Below, piece by piece: positions 62,758 to 64,000 of a stretch of DNA of 64,000 nucleotides. The notes beneath the pieces were generated by a model. The model was not told the DNA's origin, did not search any database, and worked only from the letters and a program-made list of their open reading frames with translations. Source of the stretch: Kutzneria buriramensis (GTDB lineage Bacteria; Actinomycetota; Actinomycetes; Mycobacteriales; Pseudonocardiaceae); the NCBI RefSeq assembly GCF_003387475.1, contig NZ_QUNO01000005.1, forward strand, positions 124,001 to 188,000, read 5' to 3'. The translations under genes and the position numbers were made by a program. How positions within the stretch are numbered: the stretch's first letter is position 1; each line of letters begins with the position of its first letter.

Positions 62758-63555
62758 ATGACCGATGTCGTGCTCGCGGAGAACACCGACGGGGTGCTGC
62801 TGCTCACCCTGAACCGGCCGGAGAAGCTGAACGCGTGGACGCCGGCGATGGAGGAGCAGTTCTTCGGCGCGCTGGCCGCCGCGGACGCCGATCCCTCGGT
62901 GCGGGTGATCGTGGTGACGGGAGCCGGCCGCGGCTTCTGCGCCGGCGCCGACCTGACCGCGCTGGGCGCCGTGGACCCGTCCTCCATCACCGAGGCCGAC
63001 ATCCATCCCAGCGGCAAGCCGATCAGCTACGCGCTGTCCCTGCGCAAGCCGGTGGTCGCCGCCATCAACGGCCCCACTGCCGGCATCGGCCTGGTGATCG
63101 CCCTCTACTGCGATGTGCGTTTCGCCGCTGCCGACGCCAAGTTCACCACTGCGTTCTCGCGTCGCGGCCTGATCGCTGAGCACGGCATCGCCTGGCAGCT
63201 GCCGAGGCTCGTCGGCACCAGCCGGGCCATGGACCTGTTGCTGTCCAGCCGAATCCTCCTCGGCGAGGAAGCCGCGCGCATCGGCCTCGTCGACCACGTG
63301 CTGCCCGTGGACGAGGTTCTGCCGGCCGCCTTGGCGTACTCGCGGGACCTGGCCATCAACTGTTCCCCGCAGTCCATGGCCATCATCAAGCGCCAGGTGT
63401 ACCAGGCCCTCGAGTCCGATTTGGACACTTCCCGCCGCGAGGCCGTGGATCTGATGCTGGCTTCCTTCACCCAGGACGACTTCCGCGAGGGCGTGTTGAG
63501 TCACTTGGAGCGGCGCGAGCCCCGATTCGCGCCGCTTGACCCTGACACCGTGTGA
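62758..63555 (+). CDS. Enoyl-CoA hydratase
   Basis: A 265-aa crotonase. 'GAGRGFCAGADLTALG' and 'VVAAINGPTAGIGLVIALYCDVRFAA' form the oxyanion hole; 'SRRGLIAEHGIAWQLPRLVG' carries the catalytic Glu. Probably short/medium acyl-CoA metabolism. Confidence 0.88.
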   Translation: MTDVVLAENTDGVLLLTLNRPEKLNAWTPAMEEQFFGALAAADADPSVRVIVVTGAGRGFCAGADLTALGAVDPSSITEADIHPSGKPISYALSLRKPVVAAINGPTAGIGLVIALYCDVRFAAADAKFTTAFSRRGLIAEHGIAWQLPRLVGTSRAMDLLLSSRILLGEEAARIGLVDHVLPVDEVLPAALAYSRDLAINCSPQSMAIIKRQVYQALESDLDTSRREAVDLMLASFTQDDFREGVLSHLERREPRFAPLDPDTV

Positions 63556-63576
63556 GGCCGTAGACCGGACGACGTC

Positions 63577-64000
63577 ATGTTCAGCATCGGAGACTTCGCC
63601 CGGCTGGGGCTCGTGTCGGTTCGCATGTTGCGGCACTACGACGGCATCGGGCTGCTGCCGCCCGCCCATGTCGACGGCGCCACCGGCTACCGGTGGTACG
63701 CCGCCGACCAGCTGCCCCGGCTCAACCGGATCGTCGCGCTGCGCAAGCTCGGCTTCACCCTCAACCAGGTGGCCGAGATGCTCGACGACACCGTCAGCGC
63801 CGAGCAGTTGCGCGGCATGCTGCGGCTGCGCCGCGCCGAGCTGGCTGCCCAGGTGGCCGCCGACAGCGCCCGGCTCGCCCAGGTCGAGGCCCGTCTCCGC
63901 AGCATCGAGAGGGAGGGCGCGATGCCGTCCATCGACGTCGTGGTCAAGGCCGTTCCCGCGGTCCGGATCGCCGAGCTGGCCGCCGTGGCCGCCAGCTACG
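63577..64000 (+). CDS. MerR-family regulator, 3' end outside window
   Basis: The first 141 residues are visible. 'FSIGDFARLGLVSVRMLRHYDGIGLLPPAHVDGATGYRWYAADQLPRLNRIVALRKLGF' is the MerR HTH and wing, followed by a coiled coil; the part after residue 110 begins an effector (GyrI-like) domain. Confidence 0.9.
   Translation, partial: MFSIGDFARLGLVSVRMLRHYDGIGLLPPAHVDGATGYRWYAADQLPRLNRIVALRKLGFTLNQVAEMLDDTVSAEQLRGMLRLRRAELAAQVAADSARLAQVEARLRSIEREGAMPSIDVVVKAVPAVRIAELAAVAASY

Overview
The window is high-GC actinobacterial DNA. Frequent GTG starts, ATGA/GTGA stop-start overlaps, a DUF397/DUF5753 regulator pair and EspG/DUF3558 genes suggest the Pseudonocardiaceae (a Kutzneria-like genome is plausible, but this is inference; there is no rRNA or tRNA to check it).

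Layout. (1) 1-4.26 kb: the 3' part of a large secreted discoidin/FN3/CARDB glucanase and a small unknown gene, separated by a perfect 21-bp-arm hairpin. (2) About 4.33-29.2 kb: a roughly 25-kb integrative element with a large serine integrase, an XRE regulator, a replication-relaxation protein, a TraD-like ATPase, membrane transfer proteins including a DUF2637/SpdB protein, and paralogous Cys/His proteins. Its cargo includes a halocin-C8-like secreted peptide precursor, a NucA/NucB-type secreted DNase with a downstream partner, a membrane-anchored SepF-like protein, an EspG/ESX-substrate/DUF3558 set, a chain of tiny overlapping genes, and a DUF5753/DUF397 pair at the right end. The element also carries a dense TGTCTCGG repeat field and a scar made of fragments of three of its own genes. 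(3) 29.2-34.1 kb: a ribbon-helix-helix protein, an unknown ORF and a giant S53 (sedolisin-type) protease with kelch repeats. (4) 34.17-49.3 kb: a biosynthetic gene cluster. Twelve minus-strand genes, almost all translationally coupled, encode 3-amino-4-hydroxybenzoate formation (GriI/GriH-like), adenylation and loading on ACPs, a type II ketosynthase pair, an ATP-dependent diazotase-like ligase, an SDR reductase, a four-Cys protein and the CreE/CreD-type pair that makes nitrous acid from aspartate. A divergent flavodoxin-fold oxidoreductase, an MFS exporter and a LysR regulator face it. The gene set matches what I recall of the avenalumic acid (ava) and p-coumaric acid (cma) clusters, which use diazotization-dependent deamination. 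(5) 49.3-64 kb: chromosomal genes: cholesterol oxidase, a serine-hydrolase lipoprotein, a NagZ-like GH3 enzyme behind a DasR-like site, a crotonase, an epoxide hydrolase, a stomatin-like protein, a second CreE-family flavoenzyme, a FabG/acyl-CoA dehydrogenase pair/MaoC operon behind a TetR-like operator, a DUF5684 protein, an enoyl-CoA hydratase and a partial MerR regulator.

How the genes work together. In the cluster, GriI/GriH would make the aminohydroxybenzoate starter, the 453-aa ligase would load it on an ACP, the KS would extend it, CreE/CreD would supply nitrite, the 551-aa ligase would diazotize the ring amine, and the SDR is the best candidate for replacing the diazo group with hydride. 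No ketoreductase or dehydratase lies in the operon; FabG and MaoC 13-16 kb away could act in trans. In the integrative element, DNA-transfer genes sit beside several probable antagonism genes.
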